A stretch of 5,370 bases of DNA from Sphingomonadaceae bacterium. Lineage in GTDB: Bacteria > Pseudomonadota > Alphaproteobacteria > Sphingomonadales > Sphingomonadaceae. The notes beneath the pieces are model-generated. The model was not told the origin of the DNA, ran no database searches, and was given only the letters and a program-made list of their open reading frames with translations. The position numbers and the translations under genes were made by a program. The stretch spans positions 1-5,370 of the forward strand of contig CANEVG010000260.1 of the NCBI GenBank assembly GCA_947442095.1, in the 5' to 3' direction. Positions 4,685-5,370 of this stretch are shown here, piece by piece (position 1 is the first letter of the stretch; every line of letters starts with the position of its first letter).

Positions 4685-5370
4685 CACGCCTCGGCCATCG
4701 CAATCGCCGCCGCCAGATCGAGCCGCCCTTCAAACAGCGCGCGCCCGGTGATCACGCCCTCGATCCCGTCCGCCTCGTGGATCTTCAGCATGCGGATATC
4801 GTCGATACCCTTCACACCGCCGCTGGCAATCACCGGCAGCCGGGTGCTGCGTGCCAGATCGAGCGTCGCGTCGATATTACAGCCTTTCAGCAGCCCGTCG
4901 CGGCCCACGTCGGTGAACAGGATCGAGGCCACACCCGCATCTTCGAACCGCCGCGCCATATCGACAATCGAAACGTCGGACACTTCCGCCCAGCCTTCGG
5001 TCGCGACCATCCCGTCTCGCGCATCAACCGCCACCACGATCCCGCCCGGATAGGCCTTCGCCATATCCTTGACGAACTGCGGGTGCTTCAGCGCCGCCGT
5101 GCCGATCACCACGCGGCTCACGCCGAGATCGAACCAGCCATCGACGGCAAGGGGATTGCGGATGCCGCCGCCCAGTTGCACATGCCCCGGAAACACCTTC
5201 AAGATGCCCTCGACCGCCTCGCGGTTCACCGCCTCGCCCGCGAAAGCCCCGTCCAGATCGACGACGTGGAGGAACTGCGACCCAGCCTCGGCAAACAGCG
5301 TGGCCTGCGCTGCCGGATCATCGCCATAGACCGTCGCGCGAGCCATATCACCCTCGGCAAGGCGCACGAC
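4684..5370 (-). CDS. hisA: ProFAR isomerase HisA, 5' end beyond the window
   Basis: HisA is the cytoplasmic (beta/alpha)8 isomerase that converts ProFAR to PRFAR, the substrate of HisF next to it. 228 codons are visible. The frame is open through the right edge and begins in the VVRLAEGDMARATVYGDDP segment that normally lies near residue 15. The first 13-17 residues, with the first catalytic Asp of the PAIDL motif, are therefore missing. A GTG at 5367 is an internal valine codon, not the start. Visible family motifs are FLHVVDLDGAFAG, VQLGGGIRN, VVAVDARDG (the first Asp corresponds to the second catalytic Asp), DVGRDGLLKGCN, IASGGVKG and GVITGRALFEG. The gene ends in TGA overlapping the start of the small membrane ORF. 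hisH and hisB are the usual upstream neighbours, but lie outside the window. Confidence 0.97.
   Translation of the reverse strand, partial: VVRLAEGDMARATVYGDDPAAQATLFAEAGSQFLHVVDLDGAFAGEAVNREAVEGILKVFPGHVQLGGGIRNPLAVDGWFDLGVSRVVIGTAALKHPQFVKDMAKAYPGGIVVAVDARDGMVATEGWAEVSDVSIVDMARRFEDAGVASILFTDVGRDGLLKGCNIDATLDLARSTRLPVIASGGVKGIDDIRMLKIHEADGIEGVITGRALFEGRLDLAAAIAMAEA

Noticed and set aside
5365..5367. GTG as the start of hisA
   Set aside because: The frame continues upstream to the window edge and this GTG encodes the second Val of VVRL, an internal conserved stretch; the real start lies outside.

Overview
The window is a GC-rich (about 65% G+C by eye) stretch of chromosome in which every supported gene lies on the minus strand. 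It reads like an alphaproteobacterium, most likely of the order Sphingomonadales (Novosphingobium, Sphingomonas or Sphingobium type). The reasons are the histidine-gene order hisA-hisF-hisE followed by a HIT-family gene, the following ybgC-tolQ-tolR-tolA block, a Gly/Arg-rich TolR N-terminus, and a PEP-CTERM protein whose tail ends in GRR plus basic residues. The order-level call is inference; no marker gene fixes it.

Layout in transcription order, from high to low coordinates. (1) Histidine block: a 5'-truncated hisA runs in from the right edge. It is followed by a 67-codon membrane-protein gene of unknown function and then hisF. These three are joined by stop/start overlaps, so they are probably translated in a coupled way. 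(2) A 192-bp intergenic gap (3531-3722) holds a G/C-rich imperfect palindrome, a second weaker inverted repeat and an AT-rich patch. (3) A tiny 64-codon PEP-CTERM sorting-signal protein follows, then a 15-bp unit repeated three times in tandem, then hisE. (4) hinT (HIT family) overlaps nothing but starts 2 bases after hisE, with a strong Shine-Dalgarno site inside the hisE 3' end. (5) After a 79-bp gap comes the Tol envelope block: ybgC, tolQ (ATGA overlap), tolR (4-bp gap) and a tolA/TonB-like gene (4-bp gap) that runs off the left edge.

How the genes work together: HisE, HisA and HisF carry out steps 2, 4 and 5 of histidine biosynthesis (PR-ATP to PR-AMP; ProFAR to PRFAR; PRFAR plus ammonia to IGP and AICAR). 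HisF needs a HisH glutaminase that is not in view. TolQ and TolR form the proton-driven inner-membrane motor that acts through TolA to the outer membrane; tolB and pal would be expected beyond the left edge. The less ordinary material is the membrane ORF locked between hisA and hisF, the near-empty PEP-CTERM protein, and the tandem and inverted repeats around it. I see no clearly new multi-gene system, no RNA gene, no mobile element and no CRISPR array.
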